DNA of 64,000 nucleotides from Agrobacterium tumefaciens (lineage in GTDB: Bacteria > Pseudomonadota > Alphaproteobacteria > Rhizobiales > Rhizobiaceae). Positions 17,163 to 24,333 of this stretch are shown one piece after another. Made by a program: the position numbers and the translations under genes. Location of the stretch: assembly GCA_017744915.1 (NCBI GenBank), contig JAGIAH010000001.1, positions 310,001-374,000 of the forward strand, in the 5' to 3' direction. Position 1 is the first letter of the stretch; each line of letters starts with the position of its first letter. The notes under the pieces were generated by a model. The model was not told the DNA's origin. It saw only the letters and a program-made list of their open reading frames with translations, and made no database searches.

Positions 17163-17501
17163 TCAATGCAGCTGCGGGAACCCGTGGCGCTCGGCGAGGA
17201 TTTGCAAAATGCGTTGGGTGTCCTGAATGAAGTGGGTGTCGCCCTGGGTTGCCGCATCGGCGGGCGCATCGCTGGCAAAGATGAAGAGCGGCAGCGACTG
17301 GTTTTCCTCCCCCACGGCGGCAATGACCGCCTCACGCGGGCGTTGGAAACCGACACGGTGAACATCAATACCGGCGGCAAGGTCCGGAAAGGCGGCAAGC
17401 AGGCCTTCGATCTGGTTACAATGCGGGCAGACGAACCGGACACCGGGGTGCTTGGGGTCCTCAAAACCGGGGGCGATCAAAAAAAGCGTATCCTTGGCCA
17501 T
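17163..17501 (-). CDS. DUF3088-like protein with CPHC thioredoxin-type motif
   Basis: A 112-residue small protein with an N-terminal strand (KDTLFLIAPGF), a CPHC dithiol motif at Cys25-Cys28 and a Pro at residue 71 in SLPLF that could be the cis-proline of a thioredoxin fold. This matches DUF3088, as far as I recall. CPHC is also the active-site sequence of DsbA, but there is no signal peptide here, so a cytoplasmic thiol/disulfide or sulfur-handling role is more likely. The ATG at 17501 fits other family starts (MAKD); ATGs 9 and 12 bases upstream are possible. First gene of the operon with a binding protein and a DszA-type monooxygenase. Confidence 0.7.
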   Translation of the reverse strand: MAKDTLFLIAPGFEDPKHPGVRFVCPHCNQIEGLLAAFPDLAAGIDVHRVGFQRPREAVIAAVGEENQSLPLFIFASDAPADAATQGDTHFIQDTQRILQILAERHGFPQLH

Positions 17502-17742
17502 GGCATCCATCATTTGCAGGTGAGATTTCCAGCTCACAGTGCAGGCGGCCAAAGCGTGGGTCCAGAAAGCAATTCTTGCTTTGAAGTGAAGAAATGCTTT
17601 GCGTTAAATTATTGATGAAACTGAATTTTTCAGAATTCAACCAACAGGGACCACTGTTCTGAGCGACTTGTCTCACGAGCAATGTTTTTCCCGAAAACGA
17701 GCTTGGCGCGCGAAGGCGCAAAACGGGCTGGCGGCCGTTTCA

Positions 17743-17770
17743 ACAAAAAAAACCGGCAGAATTGCCGGTT
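17743..17770 (-). terminator. Intrinsic terminator of the DszB-2 operon
   Basis: AACCGGCA (17751-17758) pairs with TGCCGGTT (17763-17770) around a four-base loop. Reading leftward the stem is followed by eight T residues. It lies 170 bases after the stop of the binding-protein gene at 17942 and separates the two leftward operons. Confidence 0.8.
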
Positions 17771-17797
17771 TTGTGTTGGTTCTGGCGGAGCTCTCCT

Positions 17798-17914
17798 CCG
17801 TCATGCCGGCCTTGAGCCGGCATCCAGCCACGGCGCGTCTGCGCCGTGAAAAAAGTCTCTCGCGATCAAGGACTTGATCGCACTGGACCCCGGATCTAGT
17901 CCGGGGTGACGGGG
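17798..17914. repeat. RIME-like palindromic mosaic element
   Basis: A chain of palindromes: GTCATGCCGGC with GCCGGCAT, CACGGCGC with GCGCCGTG, GATCAAG with CTTGATC, and CCCCGGA with TCCGGGG. The outer ends (CCGTCAT and GTGACGG) are themselves inverted. The layout resembles the Rhizobium-specific intergenic mosaic elements. The rest of 17502-17941 contains only the terminator; I see no gene. Confidence 0.7.
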
Positions 17915-17941
17915 CGTAGATTGCACCGCTTTGCCAAATAC

Positions 17942-19531
17942 TCACTCGCTTTTCCACGCCGTCGCCAGGTCGCCATAGGCAATATCGATAGTCGTCACGA
18001 GGGACTTCAAACTGGTGTTGCGCAGGATAACGGTCGGCAAAGCGACGATCGAGAAATTCGGCAGGTCATCGCCGACGACTTTCTGGATTTCGTGGAACTG
18101 CCCTGCCCGTTTCTTTTCATCCACCTCGACGGCAGCCGCACGGAAAAGATCGTCAACTTTCGGATTGTTGTAATGCGCGGCGTTGACATAGGGGGCCGGG
18201 TTTTTGATACCGTCGGACCAATAGAGGCGCTGTACGCCTGCCGTCGGATCGAACAGCCGGCTGATACCGTTCACCGTCAGGTCAAAACCACGCTCCGTAT
18301 AGACGCGCTTGATGAAGGTGGCGAGATCGCCTTCGACGATATCCACCTTCACGCCGAGCTTGCCGAAGGAAGAGCGCAGATATTCAGAGGTCTTGCGGAA
18401 GACATCGGATGGCAGAAAGGCCAGTCGCAGCGAAAAACGGGTGCCATCGGCGCCTTTCGGGTAACCGGCCTTGTCCAGAAGTTCATTCGCCTTGGCGAGA
18501 TCGAAAGGATAGGTGAAAGGCTTCTCGTCATTGTACGCGGTGAAGACCGCCGGAATGTTCGAGCCGGCCGGCTTGGCCGTGCCGAAGAAGATGGCGTCGT
18601 TGATGAAATCCCGGTCGATGGCATGGGCCAGCGCGTGGCGGACCTCTTTCTTCGCCAGGATCGGATTCTCCAGATTGAACTCGAATATCGCGGCATTGTT
18701 GAGATAGGCGTCGGTATAGACCTCCACCGCGAGCTTCGGATTTTGCCGAAGGCGCTCCAGATCGCTGTAGGAGACATCGGCGGTATAATCCGCCTCCCCC
18801 GTTTCAACCGAAATGGTGGTGGAGGCCGCGTCCGCAACGAAGCGCGCCACGAAACCGTCGAGATAGGGCAGATCGGCCTGCCAGTAATTGGGGTTCTTCT
18901 TCAGCTTCACATAGCTGCCGCGTTTCCATTCCTCGAAGACGAAGGGGCCGGTGCCGATGGGGGCGTTGCCGTTCGGGCTCTCATTGAAGTTCTCCGAAGG
19001 ATAGGCGTGGGCCGGCAGGATCGGTGTCTCGCCGCCGGTCAGCGCCCGCAGAAGATAGGGTGCGGGCTTGGAAAGCACCACCACCGCCGTCAATGGATCG
19101 GGCGTTTCGATATCGGCGATATTGGCGAAAGTGATGCGCCCGCGCGGGCCGGCCTTCTTGAAGGCGAGTAGCGAAAATTTCACGTCCTGCGAGGTGAAAT
19201 CCTTGCCGTCGTGCCATTTAACACCCTTGCGCAGCCTGAACGTGTGGCGCAGCCCGTCGGCAGAGGTCTCCCAGCTTTCAGCGAGAACCGGATGCGGTTT
19301 GAACTCGCTGTCGAACCGCACCAGCCCTTCGAGGATTTTCGTGGAAATGGCACGGGTGCGCGTGTTGGAGTCTGAAAGCGGTACCAGCGTCGTCGGTTCG
19401 CCAAGACCCGCAAGGGTGACGATGCCGCCCTTCTTGGGCGTTTCCGATGCCAGAGCGGGCATTGACGGCAACAGCATGGCCCCGGCCAGGGCAGCACTCA
19501 AAAGCAATGTCTTACGTCTTGTAATATCCAT
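17942..19531 (-). CDS. Peptide-type ABC transporter substrate-binding protein (SBP family 5), Tat-exported, copy 3
   Basis: A 529-residue DppA/OppA-family protein. ITRRKTLLLSAALAGAMLL is a twin-arginine signal with cleavage probably after ALA near residue 28. Landmarks are IVTLAGLGEPTTLVPL, LRKGVKWHDGKDFTSQDVKF and GTGPFVFEEWKRGSYVKLKKN. The ATG at 19531 with AGGGAAA upstream is preferred over a TTG ten codons earlier. Last gene of the five-gene leftward operon that begins with the second DszB-like gene; the previous stop is 34 bases away. No own permease. Ligand inferred to be the substrate of the amidohydrolase and monooxygenase of the same operon. Confidence 0.88.
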   Translation of the reverse strand: MDITRRKTLLLSAALAGAMLLPSMPALASETPKKGGIVTLAGLGEPTTLVPLSDSNTRTRAISTKILEGLVRFDSEFKPHPVLAESWETSADGLRHTFRLRKGVKWHDGKDFTSQDVKFSLLAFKKAGPRGRITFANIADIETPDPLTAVVVLSKPAPYLLRALTGGETPILPAHAYPSENFNESPNGNAPIGTGPFVFEEWKRGSYVKLKKNPNYWQADLPYLDGFVARFVADAASTTISVETGEADYTADVSYSDLERLRQNPKLAVEVYTDAYLNNAAIFEFNLENPILAKKEVRHALAHAIDRDFINDAIFFGTAKPAGSNIPAVFTAYNDEKPFTYPFDLAKANELLDKAGYPKGADGTRFSLRLAFLPSDVFRKTSEYLRSSFGKLGVKVDIVEGDLATFIKRVYTERGFDLTVNGISRLFDPTAGVQRLYWSDGIKNPAPYVNAAHYNNPKVDDLFRAAAVEVDEKKRAGQFHEIQKVVGDDLPNFSIVALPTVILRNTSLKSLVTTIDIAYGDLATAWKSE

Positions 19532-19565
19532 GGATGTTTCCCTTTGCGAATTTGTTTTCAAATAC

Positions 19566-20765
19566 TCAGGCAGCCTTCAGCCGGGTTTCCACCAGACGGG
19601 CAAACAGGGTTGCGCCAACCGGAAGGATGGCGTCGTCAACGATAAAACCGGGATTATGGGCCGGAACGGTGCCGGAATGGCCGAGCGTGAAAAATGCGCC
19701 GGGCGCATGTTTCAGGAGATCGGCGAAATCCTCGCTGCCCATGAAGCGGCCGGGTTCGGTGGAAACGCGCTCGTCTCCGAGAACCTCGCGCGCTACCCCG
19801 GCGACGATATCCACCGATGCATCATCGTTGGTCAGAACCGAGAATATGTCGCGAATATCCACCTCGGCGGTCAGGCCATGGGCGGCGGCAATGTGATCGG
19901 AAATCGTGCGGATGCGCTCCCGGATGGTTTCACGCACGCTGTCGGAAAAGGCCCGCACTGTTCCGGCAATCGCAGCCGTTTCCGGGATGACATTATAGGC
20001 AGATCCCGCCTCGATGCGGGTGATCGACAGCACGGCGGGATCGGTTGGTGACACGTTGCGGCTGACGATGGTCTGCAAGGCCTGGATGAGTTCCCCCGTC
20101 GCCGGCACCGGGTCGCGCGAGACATCCGGATGGGCGGCATGTGCGCCCCGGCCCTTCAGCCGGACATCGAAGAAATCCGCCCCCGCCAGAATGGTGCCGG
20201 GCGAAACCTTCAGATGATTGGGCGCGGCGTGGGTGGAATTGTGCAGCCCATAAATCTCGTCAACCGGAAAATCCCTGAACAGCCCGTCGGCAATCATGGC
20301 GCGCGCGCCGCCGAGACCCTCCTCGGCCGGCTGGAAAATGAACACCACCGTGCCGGCAAAATCACGGGTTTCGGCCAGATAACGGGCGGTGCCGAGCAGG
20401 ATGGTGGTGTGCACATCATGTCCGCAGCCGTGAAACTTGCCGGGATAGACCGACGCATAGGGCAATCCGGTTTCCTCCGGCATCGGCAGGGCATCCATAT
20501 CGGCTCGCAGCCCGATGGAGCGATTGCCCGCATGTCGGCCGTGCAGCACGCCGACCACACCGGTCTTGCCGTAACCGCGATGCACCTCGATGCCCCAGGA
20601 AGCGAGTTTTTCGGCGACGATGCCTGACGTGCGCACTTCCTCGAAACCGATTTCCGGATGCTGGTGCAGATCGTGGCGGATAGAGACCAATTCGGGAACA
20701 TAGGTCCCGATCCGGTCGATGATTTGAGGTGCTGGTGTTTTGACGGGATCGACGGCGATATTCAC
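19566..20765 (-). CDS. M20-family amidohydrolase (hippurate hydrolase/aminoacylase type)
   Basis: A 399-residue metal-dependent amidase of peptidase family M20D. Visible features are HQHPEIGFEE near residue 36, the metal-binding HGCGHDVHTTILLG near 111, PAEEGLGGARAMI near 145 with the catalytic and metal Glu, and GSEDFADLL near 365 at the C-terminus. Such enzymes remove acyl groups from N-acyl amino acids; family members include SndA of the Bacillus S-alkylcysteine salvage pathway, which deacetylates N-acetylcysteine derivatives. Its place between a flavin monooxygenase and a binding protein fits deacylation of an imported N-acylated sulfur compound. GTG start at 20765 with GAGGAG upstream. 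Cytoplasmic, no signal peptide. Confidence 0.85.
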   Translation of the reverse strand: MNIAVDPVKTPAPQIIDRIGTYVPELVSIRHDLHQHPEIGFEEVRTSGIVAEKLASWGIEVHRGYGKTGVVGVLHGRHAGNRSIGLRADMDALPMPEETGLPYASVYPGKFHGCGHDVHTTILLGTARYLAETRDFAGTVVFIFQPAEEGLGGARAMIADGLFRDFPVDEIYGLHNSTHAAPNHLKVSPGTILAGADFFDVRLKGRGAHAAHPDVSRDPVPATGELIQALQTIVSRNVSPTDPAVLSITRIEAGSAYNVIPETAAIAGTVRAFSDSVRETIRERIRTISDHIAAAHGLTAEVDIRDIFSVLTNDDASVDIVAGVAREVLGDERVSTEPGRFMGSEDFADLLKHAPGAFFTLGHSGTVPAHNPGFIVDDAILPVGATLFARLVETRLKAA

Positions 20766-20855
20766 GGTATCTCCTCAGGGCAAAGAACATCGTTTTCGCA
20801 ATCGGGCGATTGCGAAGGGCAGGTTTCGGGGCTGGAAAATGCGGCAGGAAAGGCG

Positions 20856-22025
20856 TCAGAGCCTCAGGCCCGCCTCCTTCATCAAGGGCAGAATACGCTC
20901 GGCGAAATAATCGAGGTCTTCGCGGAAATCGTAGAAATTCAGCTGCACGCCATCGATGCCGGCCTTCTTCAAACCGACAAGCTGCTCAACCACCTGTTCC
21001 GGCGAGCCGATGATTTCGATATTGCCGCCAAGATTGCGCCCCTGCTTGTGGCGTGCATCACCGCGGCCGCGCCAGGCATGGGCGTCGCTGTCGTAATTAT
21101 TGGTGGCGAAAGCGCGCGTGCCGGGCTGCGGTTTTCCAGCCTCGATGGCATCGGCATAGGCGATCGCCTCCTTCTCCGTATCGCGGCTGACGATGATCGG
21201 GTTGATGATCGTTTTCACCTGCCGGCCATAGGCCTTGGCGCGGTTCTTGATGGTGGCGATATGATCGGGAAGCGTTTCCAGCGCGCTGTCTATATGCGCG
21301 CCGCCGGGTGAGGTGACGAAAACCAGATCGGAATGGCGGGCGGCGAAATCGATACCGGCGGGCGAACCGGTCGCCGTCACCAGCGGCGGGCGGCCAAAGG
21401 CGGGCTTCGGCGTGATCCAGCCATTGTTGATGGCCCACGGGTTGAGCTTGCCCTCATAGGAAAAATTCTCCGTTTCACCCCAAAGGCGGTGAAGCACATC
21501 GAACAATTCCCCAGCCATATCGTAACGCTTGTCATGATCGATCCGCTGCCAGCCGAACATTTCATGCTCGATGGCGCGGTGGCCGGTGACGATGTTGATG
21601 CCCCAGCGCCCCTTGGCGATATGATCCAGCGTCGCGCCATATTTGGCGAGATGCAAAGGGTGCAGGGGCCCGTAAAGAACATGGATGGTGGAGATCAGCA
21701 GAATGCTCTTCGTAACCGCCGCCATCGCGCCAAGCGCGATGAAACTGTCGAGAGAGGATTCCCCGTCATAACCGCCCTTGGGCAGCCATTGCGTGCGGCT
21801 GAAGGCGATTTCGAAACCAAGCTCCTCCGCCCGCTTCACGAGTTCAACATTGTAATCAAAGGTCCAGCTATTGCTGGTCGGCAGGCTGGAAAAATTGATA
21901 TCCTGCAGATTGAGGAACAGGCCCAGCATCAACGGCTGTCTTGCCGCCCGGCTGAGCGGGCTTTCCGCAAAATCGGCAGGGCCTCTCAGCTCGAGCCCAT
22001 CGGGCAAAGCAACGGTCAGCGCCAT
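20856..22025 (-). CDS. FMNH2-dependent monooxygenase of the SsuD/SfnG/RutA group
   Basis: A 389-residue luciferase-like monooxygenase. The first strand (LMLGLFLNLQDINFSS) begins near residue 32 after a short tail; IAKGRWGINIVTGHRAIEHEMFGW is the central family segment, and the end GSPEQVVEQLVGLKKAGIDGVQLNFYDF resembles dimethylsulfone monooxygenase SfnG and pyrimidine oxygenase RutA. A C-S bond substrate is inferred from its operon with the DszB-like desulfinase. It overlaps the end of the NmrA-like gene by ten bases, and the amidohydrolase follows after 90 bases. No NAD(P)H:flavin reductase gene is nearby, although such monooxygenases need one. Confidence 0.8.
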   Translation of the reverse strand: MALTVALPDGLELRGPADFAESPLSRAARQPLMLGLFLNLQDINFSSLPTSNSWTFDYNVELVKRAEELGFEIAFSRTQWLPKGGYDGESSLDSFIALGAMAAVTKSILLISTIHVLYGPLHPLHLAKYGATLDHIAKGRWGINIVTGHRAIEHEMFGWQRIDHDKRYDMAGELFDVLHRLWGETENFSYEGKLNPWAINNGWITPKPAFGRPPLVTATGSPAGIDFAARHSDLVFVTSPGGAHIDSALETLPDHIATIKNRAKAYGRQVKTIINPIIVSRDTEKEAIAYADAIEAGKPQPGTRAFATNNYDSDAHAWRGRGDARHKQGRNLGGNIEIIGSPEQVVEQLVGLKKAGIDGVQLNFYDFREDLDYFAERILPLMKEAGLRL

Positions 22026-22909
22026 GTCTTTTCTCCTTCGGAATGATCGCCCTGCGGGGCGGCGGCCAACCGGGCACGCAGATAATTCTCCACACTGCGG
22101 GGTGGGCGACCGATAATCTGTTGAACAGCACCTGTGGTGGATGCCGCGAGACCTTCGCCGATCAGCTGCCCGAATTCGGCGATGGCCTTCTGTTCGAACG
22201 CGCCGATATGCGCCGGAAAGGTCGAAGCAGCCTTGTGCGAGACTCCGACCGGGCGATGCAGGATACGGGCCGCGATGCGGGCGATTTCCAGCACCGCCAG
22301 AGCTTCGCCGCCGGTCAGCACCAAGGGACCGGCAGGCGGCGCGCCGGCAGTCAGCGCCTGCACCGCGACATCGGCGATATCGTCGGCATCGAGGAAGGAG
22401 ACGGCCGCATTTCCGAAGCGGGCGGGCACATCCTCGCCGTTGCGCAAGGCGGCAACAACGGGTTCCAGCGCCACCTGCATCCAGGCATTCGGTCGTAGCA
22501 CGGTATGGGCTATGCCGCTTTCCGCCAGATGCTTTTCCACCGCGGCATGGGCGGCACCCGAGATCGAGCGTGCCACATTTTTAATGGTCCAGTCGGAGCC
22601 GGATATTTTGACGATCCGCGATACGCCGGCGGAGAGAGCCGCGTCAATAACCGCATTCTGGTCCGCCGCCAGCGTTTCGCCGATGGGGGAAAGCAGGAAG
22701 ACCCTGTCTATACCGCGTGAGGCCTCTTTCAGGCTCGCCGGATCGGAGAAATTTCCCTCGGCAATATCGACCCTGTCGCCCCAGAGCTTCAGCGCATCCT
22801 CGCGCCTGCGGGTCAGTACCCGAACCTTTGCCTGTTTCTGCAAAAGACGGTTGACGACACGCTGACCAAGCTTGCCGGTTGCGCCCGTTACGAGAATGGT
22901 GGTTGTCAT
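22016..22909 (-). CDS. NmrA-like NAD(P)-binding Rossmann protein
   Basis: A 297-residue atypical short-chain dehydrogenase of the NmrA/HSCARG type. The N-terminal dinucleotide-binding motif is ILVTGATGKLGQRVV, followed by VRVLTRR at the end of the second strand where NADP-binding members carry Arg. The catalytic Tyr-x-x-x-Lys of classical dehydrogenases is not apparent, so it may be a redox sensor or a quinone/ketone reductase. ATG at 22909 with GAGGGTG upstream; a longer frame from 23050 would run into the desulfinase gene. Lies eight bases after that gene. It could supply reducing power for the flavin enzymes, but this is a guess. Confidence 0.75.
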   Translation of the reverse strand: MTTTILVTGATGKLGQRVVNRLLQKQAKVRVLTRRREDALKLWGDRVDIAEGNFSDPASLKEASRGIDRVFLLSPIGETLAADQNAVIDAALSAGVSRIVKISGSDWTIKNVARSISGAAHAAVEKHLAESGIAHTVLRPNAWMQVALEPVVAALRNGEDVPARFGNAAVSFLDADDIADVAVQALTAGAPPAGPLVLTGGEALAVLEIARIAARILHRPVGVSHKAASTFPAHIGAFEQKAIAEFGQLIGEGLAASTTGAVQQIIGRPPRSVENYLRARLAAAPQGDHSEGEKTWR

Positions 22910-22916
22910 GGCACCC

Positions 22917-23984
22917 TCACTTTCCCGCATCGTGTTGTGCGGCATCTTGCAATGAAGAAAGGGCGCGTGGATCGGCCCAGTCCCGCACATCGAAATCTTC
23001 GGGGATGAATTTCCATTCCAGCAGGAAATCCTTGAAATGGCTGAGCGCATCCAGCTCGGCCGGATCGAGGTCGAGCCTCAGATTGCGGTGCACATCCGCG
23101 CCATTGGCGGCAAGAACCGCCTCCTCGCTGACGCCAATTTCACGCGCGATGAAACGCACGGCTTCCGCCGGATTGTCATTCGCCCATCGGGCAACCCGCT
23201 GGACCGTGGCCACCAGTTCAGCAACCAGATCGGGCCGCTCATCGGCAAAGGTGGCGTCCACCGTCAAGGGACGCGGCGTGCCATTATTAATGCGGATTTT
23301 CGGATCGGGGTGAAACCCCGTCGACACAACGACCTGCGCACCGATCAGGTTGGCGACCGTCACACCTTCCGCACCCTTGACGAAAAACGCATCGATCTGC
23401 CCCCGGTGCAGTGCTGCAATTTCCTCGCCATAGGGAAGTCGCCGGCGCAGACCATGGAACCGCTCGTCCTTCGGGCCAAGCAGCACCGGCTCTCTTGCCG
23501 TCAGATCGACAAGCTCGACATCTGTAACGGAGAGGCCCGAGACGGTGAGCGCCGACACGATGCCCTTGAGCGATGTCGCCCGCTGGAAATCGATGGTTTC
23601 ATTCGGCCGTTTCGGCAGGCCGATGCGCCGCCCCTTCAGATCGCCGCCCTTGCTTATGCCGCTTGCGGGCAGCGCTATGACCGCCTGAAACTCATCAGTC
23701 CTCGTCAGCCCCACCAGCCGCGTTTGCCGGCCACCGGATTTCGCCCAGATGGGGGGAATATTGCCGCCCTGGCGGAAGGACCAGTCCAGCCGGTGATCGA
23801 AATGGCTTTGCCTGATGGCCGGATCGGCGGAATCACGAATGGAGGAAACGGAAATACCATGGCCGGCGAAACGCTCCTCTATCCAGCCGAGCTGCACCGC
23901 GACGGAAAGCGGCGTCGGCGCCGGGCAGCGTGTGTACCACAGGGTTACCGGTTGGGTTACCTGGCGAAGGGCAGCATCGGCCAT
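22917..23984 (-). CDS. DszB-like sulfinate desulfinase (would usually be annotated as sulfonate-binding protein), copy 2
   Basis: A 355-residue paralogue of the protein at 3849. There is no signal peptide. The DszB signature is complete: Cys20 in TRCPAP, His61 in RQSHFDH, Arg71 in FRQGGNIPP, with the same ten-residue His-Arg spacing as DszB. The rest (LVGLTRTDEFQAVIALP, GVPKR/GLPKR, FHPDPKIRIN) is shared with copy 1. First gene of a leftward operon with an NmrA-like protein, a flavin monooxygenase, an amidohydrolase and a binding protein. The predicted reaction is release of sulfite from a sulfinate made by the monooxygenases. As with copy 1, the distinction from a binding protein rests on motifs and lack of export signal. 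Confidence 0.7.
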   Translation of the reverse strand: MADAALRQVTQPVTLWYTRCPAPTPLSVAVQLGWIEERFAGHGISVSSIRDSADPAIRQSHFDHRLDWSFRQGGNIPPIWAKSGGRQTRLVGLTRTDEFQAVIALPASGISKGGDLKGRRIGLPKRPNETIDFQRATSLKGIVSALTVSGLSVTDVELVDLTAREPVLLGPKDERFHGLRRRLPYGEEIAALHRGQIDAFFVKGAEGVTVANLIGAQVVVSTGFHPDPKIRINNGTPRPLTVDATFADERPDLVAELVATVQRVARWANDNPAEAVRFIAREIGVSEEAVLAANGADVHRNLRLDLDPAELDALSHFKDFLLEWKFIPEDFDVRDWADPRALSSLQDAAQHDAGK

Positions 23985-24333
23985 AGTGTTCGTCCTCGAA
24001 ATTGCGATCTGGACGGCACGCTACACGCCATAGGATATTTTCTATAGATAAAGTGTACTATTTGAGACGCGATTGAGGAAATTCGTTTCCATCCAGCTAT
24101 CGCCTGAGCGTGGTGACGGAATTTCCTTTCGAGAACTGCGGGATTTTGGGTCGGATCGTCACCCTCAATTCTTATCGCCTCCTCCATTCGGCTGCGCATC
24201 GCACTGAAAGTTTTTCTTCTCCGGACAGCAAGGATTTTTAACTCGCGACCGCAACCCCGGCTGTTAGGTTTTCGGACAATTGCACCGGCCGCAGGCCGGA
24301 GATCCCACGCGGACCGAAAAGAAAAGTAGAAGC
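23985..24333. promoter_or_regulatory. Divergent promoter region between DszB-2 operon and DszA-type gene
   Basis: A 349-base gap between two outward-facing transcription units. It holds AT-rich bases at 24031-24060, a palindrome GGAAA-TTCG-TTTCC at 24077-24090 and GGAATTTCC at 24118-24126. A small hairpin, CCGGCC-GCA-GGCCGG, lies at about 24285-24299 in the leader of the rightward gene. No known riboswitch consensus was recognised, and no gene is seen here. Confidence 0.35.

Noticed and set aside
23985-24333. A possible SAM-type riboswitch in the leader of the DszA-type gene
   Set aside because: Only one short GC hairpin is visible; none of the SAM-I or SAM-II conserved core bases were recognised.
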